Origin: Prostheceraeus crozeri | Lineage: Eukaryota; Platyhelminthes; Polycladida; Euryleptidae | Assembly: GCA_907163375.1 (NCBI GenBank) | Contig: CAJQUW010009087.1 | Span: 62,001 to 126,000 of the forward strand | Direction of reading: 5' to 3' | DNA length: 64,000 bases | Shown: positions 42,060 through 51,159 of the stretch, one piece after another | Numbering within the stretch: position 1 is the first letter of the stretch | How the letters are laid out: every line of letters starts with the position of its first letter | The notes under the pieces: model-generated | Told to the model about the DNA's origin: nothing | Seen by the model: the letters and a program-made list of their open reading frames with translations, nothing else | The model's database searches: none | Made by a program: the position numbers and the translations under genes

Positions 42060-42515
42060 TTAGAAGTTATAGCAGCGTCGTCCTTTAGCGCCTGATGAAT
42101 GATTAGAGCCTCTGAGACGTTTGCGTGAATGCCTTTTGACTGAAGATCGCACCTTACCAGCTCCGCGATGTTTCCTCCTTCCTTTATTCATTTGTTTAGG
42201 TGATTTCTTTCCTTGAGTAACACCAGCAAAGGTCTGCTTCAATGTTTTTAAATCGCGTTCCTTCCTACCATTCAACAAACTGCTCTTAAAACTTCTACCT
42301 CTGGAAAGATCACTAGCAACATCACCAGCAAAGCCAACGGCATTACTTAAAACATTTCGTTTTAAAGATCTACCGACATTGGATATGAGAGGTGCTACAA
42401 CAAATTTCAGTGCACCAAGTATGCTACCTCCACGTTGGCGGCGAGCACCGATGTAAATTTGTCCTCCGCCACTTACATAGGAGGGTCGTGAATAAAATGA
42501 GGCAGTTGGATTCAT
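42060..42515 (-). CDS. Basic virion core / minor capsid protein (pX/pVI-like), outer Polinton (151 aa)
   Basis: The frame has GGGQIYIGARRQRGGSILGALKF near the N-terminus. The L/I-x-G-G-type sequences resemble adenain cleavage sites, followed by an amphipathic stretch (FVVAPLISNVGRSLK). The C-terminal half is very basic (KKSPKQMNKGRRKHRGAG, KRHSRKRLRGSN), suited to DNA condensation. Such precursor proteins sit next to the capsid gene in Polintons. The frame looks whole. Confidence 0.7.
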   Translation of the reverse strand: MNPTASFYSRPSYVSGGGQIYIGARRQRGGSILGALKFVVAPLISNVGRSLKRNVLSNAVGFAGDVASDLSRGRSFKSSLLNGRKERDLKTLKQTFAGVTQGKKSPKQMNKGRRKHRGAGKVRSSVKRHSRKRLRGSNHSSGAKGRRCYNF

Positions 42516-42556
42516 AGCTCAAACCCTAAACATTGTTAGTTACAACTTTGCATGAA

Positions 42557-43776
42557 TCACTGTCGATCACTTAGATGAAAGATGTCGGCACGACGCATCC
42601 AAGAGTTCATACTTGAAGGATAACCAGTCCATTTAACAAGACACCATTCTTCACCTTGCCGTTTTTTACATCGAATGATTTTCTCTACCAAATATGTTTC
42701 ACTTTCAGTGACTACCTCAATCTCATCGCGGTAAAAACTACCCTCCATTTCTTCATTATCGTAATCTTTCAACTTGTAGGTGTTCGGAGAGTCTTTTTGA
42801 TTAATCCTTGATACTGTGAATACCTCCTCTGTCCAATTCGGAAGGTACCCTTTAGCAAAAACACTTTTCACTTTTGAGATACGAACTTTATCACCAATTT
42901 TCACATCACTTTTCACATGAGTGCGTTTACGTTGGAATGATTCGCTCACTTTATCTACATTGTCAGCATTTACATCTACTGGTCTGAGTCCAATAGAACG
43001 ATGGATAGAGTGATTGTAGGCATGGAGTGTATCTTGTAGAACCTTTGTCCAATTTTGTGTCAAGTTGGCAGTAAAATGTCGCCACAAACGATTTTTTAAT
43101 GTGCGATTAAAACGTTCAGCGAGTGCAGCTTTATAAGCACTCTTTACACTAAACAACTCAATGTCATGCCTCTCAAATAATCTTCTCACATGCTGATTTT
43201 CAAACTCTTTTCCTTGATCACTCTGAATTCTTTTTGGAATCCGACCTTCTCGAAAAATTGTTTGGAATGCTTTTGCTACTCCTTTCCCTTCTTTAGTTTT
43301 TAAAGGTTGAGCCCACGCGTAACGCGAGAAATATCAATGACGGTTAAAATAAACTTATTGCCCGAGTTATGTTTTGAAATGGAGGCGACATCGAACAAAT
43401 CTGCTTGCCACTGTTCATCGATGTCATGAACAATATAATGGCGGGTGCGGTACTTCTTTGTCGCTTGTTTGTGGAGTGTATAGGTAGCCTGACCCTTTAA
43501 CCATCGTTTCACTTGTGATTGTGGAAGACCACTCGCTTTTGATAATTTCTTGATCGATGCAAATCCTGCTGGATGTTTTACATCATAATAGATTGACTTC
43601 AAACGCTCAGTCGATGACGACTGACTCTTTTTCCTCCTTCTCATCTTTTTGCTTTCTTGCCTTTCTACATTTACAACAACTGCAGTTTCATTGTGAGAGC
43701 TGGCGCAGCAAGTGCAAGTGACAACGACATTCACCTCTGGCGGCTCATTACATGGCAAGCAACACATCTGCTTCAT
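42557..43776 (-). pseudogene. Retroviral-type integrase with chromodomain, outer Polinton
   Basis: The N-terminal part has CCLPC, CTCC and a helical zinc-binding-like region. The core begins DIDEQWQADLFDV (first D). ERFNRTLKNRLWRHF holds the catalytic E and is followed by HAYNHSIHRSIGLRP and the SH3-like KIGDKVRISKVKSVFAKGY. A chromodomain follows at the C-terminus (YLVEKIIRCKKRQGEEWCLVK, WTGYPSSMNSWM). The chromodomain is typical of Polinton integrases and may bias target choice toward modified histones. The gene is broken. Unlike the inner element, it is not joined to a PLA2 domain. Confidence 0.85.
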
Positions 43777-43777
43777 A

Positions 43778-44452
43778 TTAATAGTCTGAGAACATGTATT
43801 TCCTGGGAGGAGCTGTTTTACGTTTTCCTTTTACTAGTTTTAGTGGTGATGTAGATCTACGTCGAGTTCTTCCTCTTGTTTGCTTAGTGAGTGTGGGAGG
43901 GGATGTAGCAGGTGACGTCTTAAACCAATTTGTTGGCATTTTCATCGTCTGAAGCATTGGAGCAGTAGCCACTGTTGAATCAAGTTCTTTCAATGTCTCA
44001 TTATTCAAAGAAAATTTTGGCACATTATGCTTTTTCAATAGTTTAAGAAAGTATGACCAACCAGGTGGAACATAGCCCTGACGGCGCTTTCTACGTGTCG
44101 CATACTGAATCAAGTCTTCATAACGTGAAGCATCAATCACTTTATTTTCATCTGTAATGATTTCTCCTCTATCATTTACATTGAGATGGGGTTCAATACT
44201 GTTGAAAAGAGATATGGCATGTGCGCGAGATGCTAAAGGTGTAGCAGTCGATACAGAGTCACGCATCTTATTCTTCAAGTTTTTCAATTGCTCAACAGTT
44301 TCCGATTGTAATAATACAGCACGATGTGGATCTTTGATGTGAACATTTTGCTGATAATCTATTTCTTTCCTATACATTTGATTTGCAAGAGGTTGCTTTA
44401 CTTGCTGCATAGCAGTCAATTGCACATATTCATCCTGAGGAATAACAATCAT
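43778..44452 (-). CDS. PY-like conserved protein of the outer Polinton (224 aa)
   Basis: A hydrophilic frame with HAISLFNSIEPHLNVNDRGE, VIDASRYEDLIQYATRRKRR and VPPGWSYFLKLLKKHNVPK, a block order seen in the Polinton PY family, whose function is unknown. The C-terminus is basic and serine-rich (KQTRGRTRRRSTSPLKLVKG). Its ATG overlaps the stop of the ATPase gene by four bases (ATGA), implying tight coupling. Looks whole. Confidence 0.65.
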   Translation of the reverse strand: MIVIPQDEYVQLTAMQQVKQPLANQMYRKEIDYQQNVHIKDPHRAVLLQSETVEQLKNLKNKMRDSVSTATPLASRAHAISLFNSIEPHLNVNDRGEIITDENKVIDASRYEDLIQYATRRKRRQGYVPPGWSYFLKLLKKHNVPKFSLNNETLKELDSTVATAPMLQTMKMPTNWFKTSPATSPPTLTKQTRGRTRRRSTSPLKLVKGKRKTAPPRKYMFSDY

Positions 44453-45084
44453 GCGAGAATAAGAACTGATAGTTTGTAGATAATCATGGGAGTTTTCAAA
44501 ATATCACTTCGAAATCTAAATTCTTCCGGACACTCTTGCGTAAAGTCAATGAATAAGTAACCGTATGGTTTTTCAGTAGCTGCTTGAAAAATTTCAATTA
44601 AGGCTTTTGATCCTCTGGGTGCAACTTGTCGCGCTAAAATTTCAAATTGACTTTTATCTCGCGGATTCTTGAAAATAGCATAATAGTGTGTATTCAGGTT
44701 TCGTGTACGAGCTTCTTTTCCATCAGGAAACAAATTTTGTGTGATATAGATGATAAAGCACCTTTTGTGATGTGCTGCGCGAGTGAACATATCTGTAACA
44801 TCTTTTGAATTCTTACTTTCTTTTAATAGATCATCCAATACAACAACATCATTAGACTGAAGTTTATCCACTGCAATAATTCCTTCATGTCGAATAAAGT
44901 TGCGACTTTGTAATTCCTGAAACAGCGACGGTTGATAAATACCATAACACCAAATCACTCGATTGATAGGTTCCTTAAACAACTTCCTTCTTTTATCCAA
45001 TAAATTCAGCGTGAAAACAGTTTTACCTGCATGAGATGGACCTGATACAGTCAGAACTTTATCACATTGAAGTCTGAAATCCAT
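44449..45084 (-). CDS. Packaging ATPase (A32-like), outer Polinton (211 aa)
   Basis: Walker A is VSGPSHAGKTVFTLNLL (residues 13-29), Walker B is DVVVLDDLLKES (about 79-90), and IIYITQNLFPDGKEARTRNLN is the sensor-like segment. Length and motifs fit Polinton FtsK/HerA-superfamily packaging ATPases. It stands upstream of the PY gene on the same strand and looks whole. Confidence 0.88.
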   Translation of the reverse strand: MDFRLQCDKVLTVSGPSHAGKTVFTLNLLDKRRKLFKEPINRVIWCYGIYQPSLFQELQSRNFIRHEGIIAVDKLQSNDVVVLDDLLKESKNSKDVTDMFTRAAHHKRCFIIYITQNLFPDGKEARTRNLNTHYYAIFKNPRDKSQFEILARQVAPRGSKALIEIFQAATEKPYGYLFIDFTQECPEEFRFRSDILKTPMIIYKLSVLILA

Positions 45085-45129
45085 TTTAATACTTTGAGAT
45101 TCAACATTTGCATAATTAACGTCTAGAGT

Positions 45130-45474
45130 AAAAGATATTACCCAATAGGTTACCCACGACAGGAGCTATCATTGGAAGTATTGCTGAAAGGAAACCGCCC
45201 TTTTGTGTTAGAGTTTTCCTCTTTCTTTGAAGGGTGACTTTAGGATTGGACGCAATTTTGTGGCATATCGCTTAAGTAACTTTCATTGTTTTGGCGCTAA
45301 TTTCTTTGTCCTCAACTTCCACACATGAGAAATAATTTCACGAATGAATGTATCGTTAGCATGTCGTATAGCATTGTATCGCTGATTTGCTTTCATTTGT
45401 CGGAGAGCTTGAATGGCTGAAGAAAACTTTGAAGACTTTTGACTTTTACGTTTCGTCATTTTACGTTTCGCCAT
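45130..45474 (-). pseudogene. Small basic Polinton protein with glycine/proline hydrophobic tail
   Basis: The open part from 45474 (63 codons) is MAKRKMTKRKSQKSS, AIQALRQMKANQRYNAIRHAN and IISHVWKLRTKKLAP. A short distance further, the strand encodes QRKRKTLTQKGGFLSAILPMIAPVVG. Both blocks are typical of a short conserved Polinton protein whose end is membrane-seeking, possibly a capsid cement or membrane-active factor. Fossil. Confidence 0.55.
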
Positions 45475-45525
45475 TTTCCGTGTTAGTCTTTGCTAAAACC
45501 TATCTTTACCGCATTTGCATAGGTA

Positions 45526-45855
45526 CTAACTATTGCGGCATAAGTGGCACTCGAAATGAGCAATATCACAGTGGCTACATTTGCAAAGTTGAATGCAATT
45601 GCGTATGAAACAGCGTTGACAAAAAGCATGCTTACATCTCTTGAAGATGCGCTTTTCATTTCCATCCTTTCGCTTACATACATCGCAACACATAGTTTCA
45701 CCGTTACTGATGTCTATAGCAAGTCTTCTTGAAGATATGAATTTGCTAGCCTTTTCTAAATAATAGACGCATGTACAGAAGGAATATACTTCGAGAGTGA
45801 GCAGACATAGCTCGAAAACCAGTTGTGCTACAATCAAGTACCACTGCATTTTCAA
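45526..45855 (-). CDS. RING-like zinc protein with N-terminal membrane segment, outer Polinton (109 aa)
   Basis: Residues about 5-35 are hydrophobic (YLIVAQLVFELCLLTLEVY). The C-terminal half has CCDVCKRKD, RCKHAFCQRCFIRN, CKCSHC and CHLC, i.e. a C-x2-C ... C-x-H-x2-C-x2-C ... C-x2-C cross-brace like a RING finger. It may act as a membrane-tethered ubiquitin ligase; that is inference. Its start overlaps the end of the 45852-46262 gene by four bases. Confidence 0.6.
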   Translation of the reverse strand: MKMQWYLIVAQLVFELCLLTLEVYSFCTCVYYLEKASKFISSRRLAIDISNGETMCCDVCKRKDGNEKRIFKRCKHAFCQRCFIRNCIQLCKCSHCDIAHFECHLCRNS

Positions 45856-46262
45856 TTTTTCTTTATGGAAAGTTGAATGTGAATATCTGAAATCGCTTCA
45901 ATCACTAGACTGCTGCCATGACAGTTAAATGCGTTAAGACGTTCAGCAATTTTTATCATATGTCTCTTAAAAAAATCTTGGGGGTGATCTACCACTTCCA
46001 TTGAATAAGAAGCAAAATGGAAAGAGCGACTTTCCACCTCTTCCTTTCCTAAATGACTAAACTTAATTTTCGCAACTAATCGCGCCATGACAATGCTATG
46101 AGAGAATGTATTCATTAACTCTAGAAATAGAGTGCTAGCATCATCGACCACTGCTTCGATGTCGGTCTCACCTTTATGAAAATTTATCACATAATCTTGA
46201 ACAGCTCCTTTTAAACTTTGCTTATGAAAATGTAATGTTCCGCAGTCGTTTGAGAAAGACAT
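45852..46262 (-). CDS. Conserved unknown Polinton protein (136 aa)
   Basis: The frame has FHKGETDIEAVVDDASTLFL, ARLVAKIKFSHLG and HPQDFFKRHMIKIAERLNAF, ending with GSSLVIEAISDIHIQLS. The final pattern resembles a segment (fN..GSGW.L..I..l.i.i..) found next to or fused with Polinton polymerases in animal genomes, which I recall only loosely. Function unknown. Followed by the RING-like gene with an ATGA overlap. Confidence 0.45.
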   Translation of the reverse strand: MSFSNDCGTLHFHKQSLKGAVQDYVINFHKGETDIEAVVDDASTLFLELMNTFSHSIVMARLVAKIKFSHLGKEEVESRSFHFASYSMEVVDHPQDFFKRHMIKIAERLNAFNCHGSSLVIEAISDIHIQLSIKKN

Positions 46263-46333
46263 GATCGCCCTTTATCTAACCCATCCATTGCATGAAAACA
46301 ACTCTTCCCGTAGTAACATTTATTGAAGGTTAT

Positions 46334-46858
46334 TTATTTGGTTTGAAAGAGATAAAATAGATACAGCTGATAACTATCATACAGCGAGCAATGATAACCA
46401 TACAGGACTTTGGCAGTGTTGAGGTAAAGAGGAAAGAAGCATTGGTTATGAACGTAGGTACTACAACGAACAGACAAAATAGGAACAGACAAATCCTTAA
46501 AACGTTTCGTGACTTCATGATAATGTTGATTCACTCTACTATCCCAAGGTGGGAGCAAAATGTCATCAATGATTAGATTGGGAAATACTTTCCTCTCCTT
46601 ACCAGGATTATTACAAAAGATACGTATAACATTGAAAGCAGCTAACCATCGTTTAAAGTCAATAAGAAGAGCACTCTCACAAGAAAAGCCATAGTCTTGC
46701 AAATATTTCAGATTAAGTCCATGAATGTGTTTTCTCGCCCATTGATCAACATTGGGATCGCAGTTGGCATGTTGATGATAGACACTGACAATCTGATATG
46801 TCCAATTGTTCATAGCAATAGCACTGAGCTCCTGTACAGGTTCACCTTCACAATCCAT
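46334..46858 (-). CDS. DEDD-exonuclease-like protein of the outer Polinton (174 aa)
   Basis: The start MDCEGEPVQELSAIAMN resembles the DxE motif of RNase H-fold 3'-5' exonucleases (DnaQ/ISG20 type). WARKHIHGLNLKYLQDYGF fits the central segment, and SALLIDFKRWLAAF could supply the next acidic residue. LIIDDILLPPW and HCSLYD follow. The catalytic set is not secure by eye. The gene lies downstream of a RING-like frame and the 47071 gene, all on the minus strand. Confidence 0.4.
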   Translation of the reverse strand: MDCEGEPVQELSAIAMNNWTYQIVSVYHQHANCDPNVDQWARKHIHGLNLKYLQDYGFSCESALLIDFKRWLAAFNVIRIFCNNPGKERKVFPNLIIDDILLPPWDSRVNQHYHEVTKRFKDLSVPILSVRCSTYVHNQCFFPLYLNTAKVLYGYHCSLYDSYQLYLFYLFQTK

Positions 46859-46910
46859 AAAAATGATGATGGAAGCCTAAAACGGAAATTTACACATCTA
46901 AGGAAACGTT

Positions 46911-47045
46911 CTATAACATATTACAAAATGAAGAATTACATCGATGCTTTTCACGACAAAATACACAAATGATATGATGGCAACGAAGAAGTAAAATGTA
47001 TCTAATAAGACCACGTCTACGACACTCAAAGCACATAAGCGAATT
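46911..47045 (-). CDS. Second short cysteine-rich (RING-like) frame, outer Polinton
   Basis: From an internal ATG at 47045: MCFECRRRGLIRYILLL, RCHHIICVFCREKHRC, SSFC. The C-x2-C ... C-x-H-x3-C-x2-C ... C-x4-C spacing is close to a RING half and resembles the 45526-45855 gene. It may be its own gene or the 3' part of a longer one; the frame is open upstream to 47159. Confidence 0.4.
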   Translation of the reverse strand, partial: NSLMCFECRRRGLIRYILLLRCHHIICVFCREKHRCNSSFCNML

Positions 47046-47070
47046 GTCATAGGGTAGAGTTAGGAAAGGA

Positions 47071-47685
47071 CTAGTAATTCTCCTTCTTTGATTTGCGTTT
47101 TGATGCAGCATTCTTCTCCGACTTGTGCTTCGTACCACTGCTGTTAAGGATTTGATCAATTATGTCGTCCACATTGGGTGGTTTTGGAATATATAGGATG
47201 GATTCCATATGCATGGAGAGAGAGGCTATTTTATTATCCTTGTGCCGACCATAATATAGCCCATTCACTTTGAAAAGGATATCCCAAGTACCTTCTCCGA
47301 GCTCATCACATCTGATGGGTATTGAATGATCTCCCTCCTTCTTATAGTAAGTACACCAATGTGATACCGGTAGGCAAATGTGATCACCATCCCAAATCTT
47401 TCTATAGGGAGTATCCTTGTCATCTCTCGCCTTCCACTCTTGAGCCAGAGGAGTAGGAATGTCCATATTTAATGTCACGTACTCCTCAATAATATCAAGT
47501 TGGTGGCGAATGTACGGACTCACGGGGATCAGTATGTAGTCCCCATACTGATTGTGCATTATCTTGACATCCGTGGAATGGAGCATTCCCGTTTGGAGTA
47601 CTACGCTATGATCGTCATAACGCAAGACTTGTTTAAATTTACGCTGTAGCGGTGTAGGATTATGTACCTTGGTTGTTTCTTCCAC
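47071..47685 (-). CDS. Unknown right-arm protein of the outer Polinton (main exon, about 204 aa)
   Basis: The frame includes VVLQTGMLHSTDVKIMHNQY, GDYILIPVSPYIRHQLDIIE, KIWDGDHICLPVSHWCTYY and FKVNGLYYGRHKDNKIASL, ending in a lysine-rich nuclear-localisation-like tail (KHKSEKNAASKRKSKK). The open frame continues upstream to an acceptor at 47776. Beyond it lie a 67-bp intron and a lone ATG at 47845, so the real start is probably there (next residues ASTPSAALVG). No family is recognised. The basic tail suggests a nuclear or DNA-binding role. Confidence 0.55.
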   Translation of the reverse strand: MEETTKVHNPTPLQRKFKQVLRYDDHSVVLQTGMLHSTDVKIMHNQYGDYILIPVSPYIRHQLDIIEEYVTLNMDIPTPLAQEWKARDDKDTPYRKIWDGDHICLPVSHWCTYYKKEGDHSIPIRCDELGEGTWDILFKVNGLYYGRHKDNKIASLSMHMESILYIPKPPNVDDIIDQILNSSGTKHKSEKNAASKRKSKKENY

Positions 47686-47775
47686 TGGCCTCAGTTGTAG
47701 ATGATCTGATCGTAGCGAACCTTGTAACGTTTGACCGCCATTTTGTCCTACTAGTGCAGCAGATGGAGTAGATGC

Positions 47776-47845
47776 CTGAAAATGAAAAAGATTGTATTAA
47801 GTTTACGTTCAAGGGAGGAGAGGGAGGGAAGTAGCGACTTACCAT
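47776..47845 (-). other. One-codon leader exon and 67-bp intron of the 47071 gene
   Basis: On the minus strand ATG (47845-47843) is followed by GTAAGT. TTTTCAG ends at 47776, and the next exon opens GCATCTACTCC. Same design and length as the leader before PolB (14880-14949). Confidence 0.55.
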
Positions 47846-47900
47846 TTTAGTTGGATAATAGAATAGGGAACTAGAGAGAGAGAAAATGTGCGGCTCGCTA

Positions 47901-47908
47901 TTTATATA
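47901..47908 (-). promoter_or_regulatory. TATA box of the right-arm gene
   Basis: TATATAAA on the minus strand, 56 bp upstream of the leader ATG at 47845. Confidence 0.6.
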
Positions 47909-47959
47909 GAAATGCTTGACTCTCATTGGATGATGATCCTCATTGGACAATAACATCAA

Positions 47960-48540
47960 GCTGATTCCAAATCTGGCCTCCGTTTACCAATCCGAGCCTT
48001 CATTCGCCCGCTGGAGCTGTTTCTTGGGAAATTCTAACTCTGTCGTTTTTCGCCAATGTCCCAAAATCTTAAATGGCGTCTCACATCTAAACGAAGACAT
48101 ATATGAACAAGCCGATTCTTTCAGTGAATTTGTCTCACTCTTAGCTTTCAAACGAGCTATTGCACGACTTTCTACGATCTCTAGAACCAAAGTTGGAAGA
48201 TCGGTGCCGGGGGGGGGAATCAGCGAAACGTTTTCTCTCCGATTGACTTGAAACTCACCATACCGATGCAGAATTTCACACTGAATCCTAATCTGGCCTC
48301 CGTTTTCCCATCCGATGGTTCGTTTTGGCGCTACAGCCCAAAACGACCAAAATTCTAACTCTGTCGTTTTTCGACAATCTCCCAAAATCTTAAATGGCGT
48401 CTCACATCTAAACGAAGACAGATATGAACAAGCCGTTTCTTTCACTGAATTTGTCTCACTCTTAGCTTTCAAACGAGCTATGGCACGACAAAATCCGTCC
48501 ACTGGAAGCCAAGATCGAAGCTAGCTCTCCCGAGGGGGGG
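47960..48540. repeat. Right subterminal repeats of the outer Polinton
   Basis: Two related units (about 47965-48290 and 48291-48500) share AATCTGGCCTCCGTTT, AAATGGCGTCTCACATCTAA and CTTAGCTTTCAAACGAGCT. The latter block also resembles the units inside the TIR. Open frames over this stretch are repeat artefacts. Confidence 0.75.
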
Positions 48541-49159
48541 TCAGTGAAATTTGATGAAACAAACTTTGGTCAGGGTCCCAGGCCGAAATGCCACACTTTG
48601 GAAAATTTTCAAAATTTTACCCATACAAAGTCACTCTGACACTTAGGATTTTTTCAGGTGAGCTCCGACCTAAAATCTTGTAACAGCTCTAGCTTTTGAA
48701 CGGCTGGTCCGATTGACTCGCGACAAAAATGTCGTCGAGCAGTTTTTTCTCCTCTTTCAAACGAGTAGCTGTAAGACAAAATCCGTCCACTAGAACCAAA
48801 GTTAGAAGATCGCTGTCGGGGGGGGGGGTCGGTGAAATTTGATGAAAAATGTTTTGGTGAACGTCCCAGGTCGAAATGACACACTTTGGAAAATTTTCAA
48901 AATTTTACCCATACAAAGCCACTCTGACACTTAGGATTTTTTCAGGTGAGCTACGACAGTCCACCCTCCCAACCTGGCCGGCACACCACGCCAACCTGGA
49001 GAGCACATCACCTCGCGCTACGACGGCCGGCCAGAGGGGGGGACGTCAGACTCGAAGCAACACGACGACACACCACGACCGACTCGACTGACAGGAGGGG
49101 GGGACGTCAGCGACGGCGGTCATCTTGCGCTATCCAGAAGTGGAGTTTTACTTACTACT
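48540..49159 (-). repeat. Right TIR of the outer Polinton
   Basis: Inverted copy of 9638-10257. TTCATG at 49160-49165 is the second target-site duplication. Confidence 0.9.
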
Positions 49160-49495
49160 TTCATGTTAGCGCATTTTCCGTTAAATATATTAATGTTGTA
49201 GCGCTAAAACGCGTTGCACTGGTAGATGTGTATATGATGTCTGGACGCTCCTAAGTTGGGGTTGAATGGATTGCCAGGGATGCTGATACCGCCACACCGC
49301 AGTGAATTAACTGTCTCGAAGTGAGTGACTGAAAGGTTGGATACTGAAGGAAATCTTGTTGCATGTCCTTTCGAACGCCGCATTCTCCACCAACGGAACT
49401 AATATGAGCTTGGCTGCACTCCTATTCGAGAAAATATCTCACTCCCTTGAATTTCTTAAAATCTTCGCTAAAATTAAAAGAACGAGTTTTTCCTC

Positions 49496-50112
49496 GAAGT
49501 TTTGGGTCCAGACCCTTCTTCACTGAGTTAAAACATGCACACATGACATCCTACTTAGACATACATGTATGTATGTAAAGGCTGAATAAAAATCTATTTG
49601 GCGCAACCTGTGTTCTCCTACAAGCCAGCAAGCTCATAGCGACGATTCATTGATGTACATCAGTCCTGAATCATGCGAGCTTCTATCAAAACAGTGGACA
49701 TTCACATCGAAATCATCGAAGTCAACAGCAGTACAATCACGAAGATGCACGCTCAATTCATAATGCTCCGTTTATGCTCTTTATACCTAATTTTAAAAGG
49801 TCGTGAAGTTTCACCAATGTAACTACCATTACAAGAGCGACATTTAAACTCATAAACAACCTTGCAGCATTTATAATTTATCAGTCATTTAACCAGATTG
49901 CGAGCAAGTCCGCTGATTAATGGTAAATTCAATTCCAGATCCGCACCTCGAGAACCCTTGACTTTGTGGTCTGTTGATGTATCATCTGGGCTCAATGCAA
50001 ACGGCGCCTTTTGTGGAGTCAACCGAATCCTCATCTCCGTTTGAAAGAGGAAGTAGCTAAGGTTCGCAGCCCGAATAAAATTCAAGCCCAGGCTAGCCCG
50101 CTTCAAAAACAA
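49496..50112 (-). mobile_element. Penelope-like element fragment with GIY-YIG endonuclease
   Basis: On the minus strand the part near 49750-49875 encodes CKVVYEFKCRSCNGSYIGET and SRPFKIRYKEHKRSI, the start of the GIY-YIG nuclease of Penelope-like elements. An open stretch (49885-50112) lies just upstream in the same direction. At 49496-49525 there is a GGGTCTGGACCC hairpin similar to that in the two larger Penelope copies. Truncated and frame-damaged. Confidence 0.6.
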
Positions 50113-50178
50113 TCTGGCCCAGAAGCCCGATCTTTTAAGCTTCCTATTAAGTCATTTTAAGTATTGCTATCGACTTAC

Positions 50179-50700
50179 CTTCTTCGATTCTTGATAACAT
50201 TTCTTTCTATACATTGTCTTGGATCTCGCCCTTGACCTGGACATAATGATTTCACTGATAGAATCATCTGATTCGGCTGTAGTTGGTGGACATCTCTACT
50301 TTTGGCCATGATATTAACAGCAAGACTGTCAGTAGCAATAAGACGTAAAAACGTTGTGAGACCTCCCTAGCTGTTTCATCGTGATGAATAAGCAGTTTCT
50401 AGTCATGAGTTTGTGTGGACATTGTGCAGTCACTTGGTGGAGCTTCGGGTCATCGTTAAATTTTGGTTCCAGGCTTTATTACTCCCAGCCTGTTTTTGCG
50501 ATAGTGCTTCCATTGACGAGTTGGTTCTTGATCCATAGTTAATTGTTTAAACTGTCCATGAAATGACATAATTTCGAGATCGCACGATTTCACGTGTGGG
50601 TCACTTTCAGCGACTGTGTATTTAAAGTCTATGACGTCATATTGAATGCAATATCGAAGGAAAGGAGATCGTCGTTGAGGCTGGTCCCACATTTTCCGCT
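50179..50700 (-). other. Possible host exons, weak
   Basis: On the minus strand an ATG-led stretch (SRSRARSKTMYRKKCYQESKK) ends exactly at a GTAAGT donor (exon end 50179). A second frame at 50456-50692 (VIDFKYTVAESDPHVKSCDL and more) lies upstream. They could be cytoplasmic-tail exons of the receptor-like gene whose Ig exon is at 53457. Evidence is thin. Confidence 0.25.
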
Positions 50701-51159
50701 ACTTTCAAGTTCTATCAGTTGCTTGATTAACATTTAGGTTACATCATTATAATTTGCACTCTTTGAGCCCGTTGTGAAACATGTGTTTTTCTGGGAACCA
50801 GCGTCGCGAAATCTAGCCGCGGGCAATATCATTTGTCTGCGGATATATCATATGTCATCAGTGCAATGCGACCGACAGCCACAGATCTGACAGCTCATCC
50901 AATGTACGTCAGCATATTTGATGACTTTCTCCTTTCAGTGGGCGAATGAGAAATTGTTCTTTCTGGGATTTTCCACTAAAATTCCACTGCGCTAACTAAT
51001 CCGGGCTACTTCTCACAGTCAGGGTTAAGCCTGAAAATGGATAATTCAGGAAGCAAATTCAGTGGACTGCCCGGGCTGCGAATCCTAGAAGTAGCAAGAA
51101 TAGCGATTTAAGTTGAGGTAGAGTGATTCGCATGGGACCATTCAGGTACTTTGCTTACC

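Larger units (their letters stand above)
9638..49159. mobile_element. Outer Polinton/Maverick, about 22.5 kb, interrupted by a second Polinton
   Basis: Both ends start AGTAGTAAGTAAAACTCC when read inward. The TIRs run about 620 bp and differ by a few percent, and perfect TTCATG duplications flank them. The content is the canonical Polinton set: PolB, chromodomain integrase, adenain-like protease, packaging ATPase, major capsid, penton-like and core proteins. Extra genes include a TBP homologue. The copy is a fossil carrying roughly half a dozen to ten breaks, while several genes look whole. By TIR divergence it is older than a fresh insertion but still clear. The inner Polinton at 19499-36560 is a later insertion. 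Confidence 0.93.

Noticed and set aside
42557-43776. Ty3/Gypsy-type LTR retrotransposon as source of the outer integrase
   Set aside because: Chromodomain integrases also occur in Gypsy elements, but no reverse transcriptase, gag or LTRs are nearby, and the gene lies among Polinton genes on the same strand.
9638-49159. A single 39.5-kb giant Polinton
   Set aside because: The inner segment has its own TIRs and 6-bp target duplication, a different composition and a second full set of PolB, integrase, protease, ATPase and capsid genes. Two nested elements explain it better.
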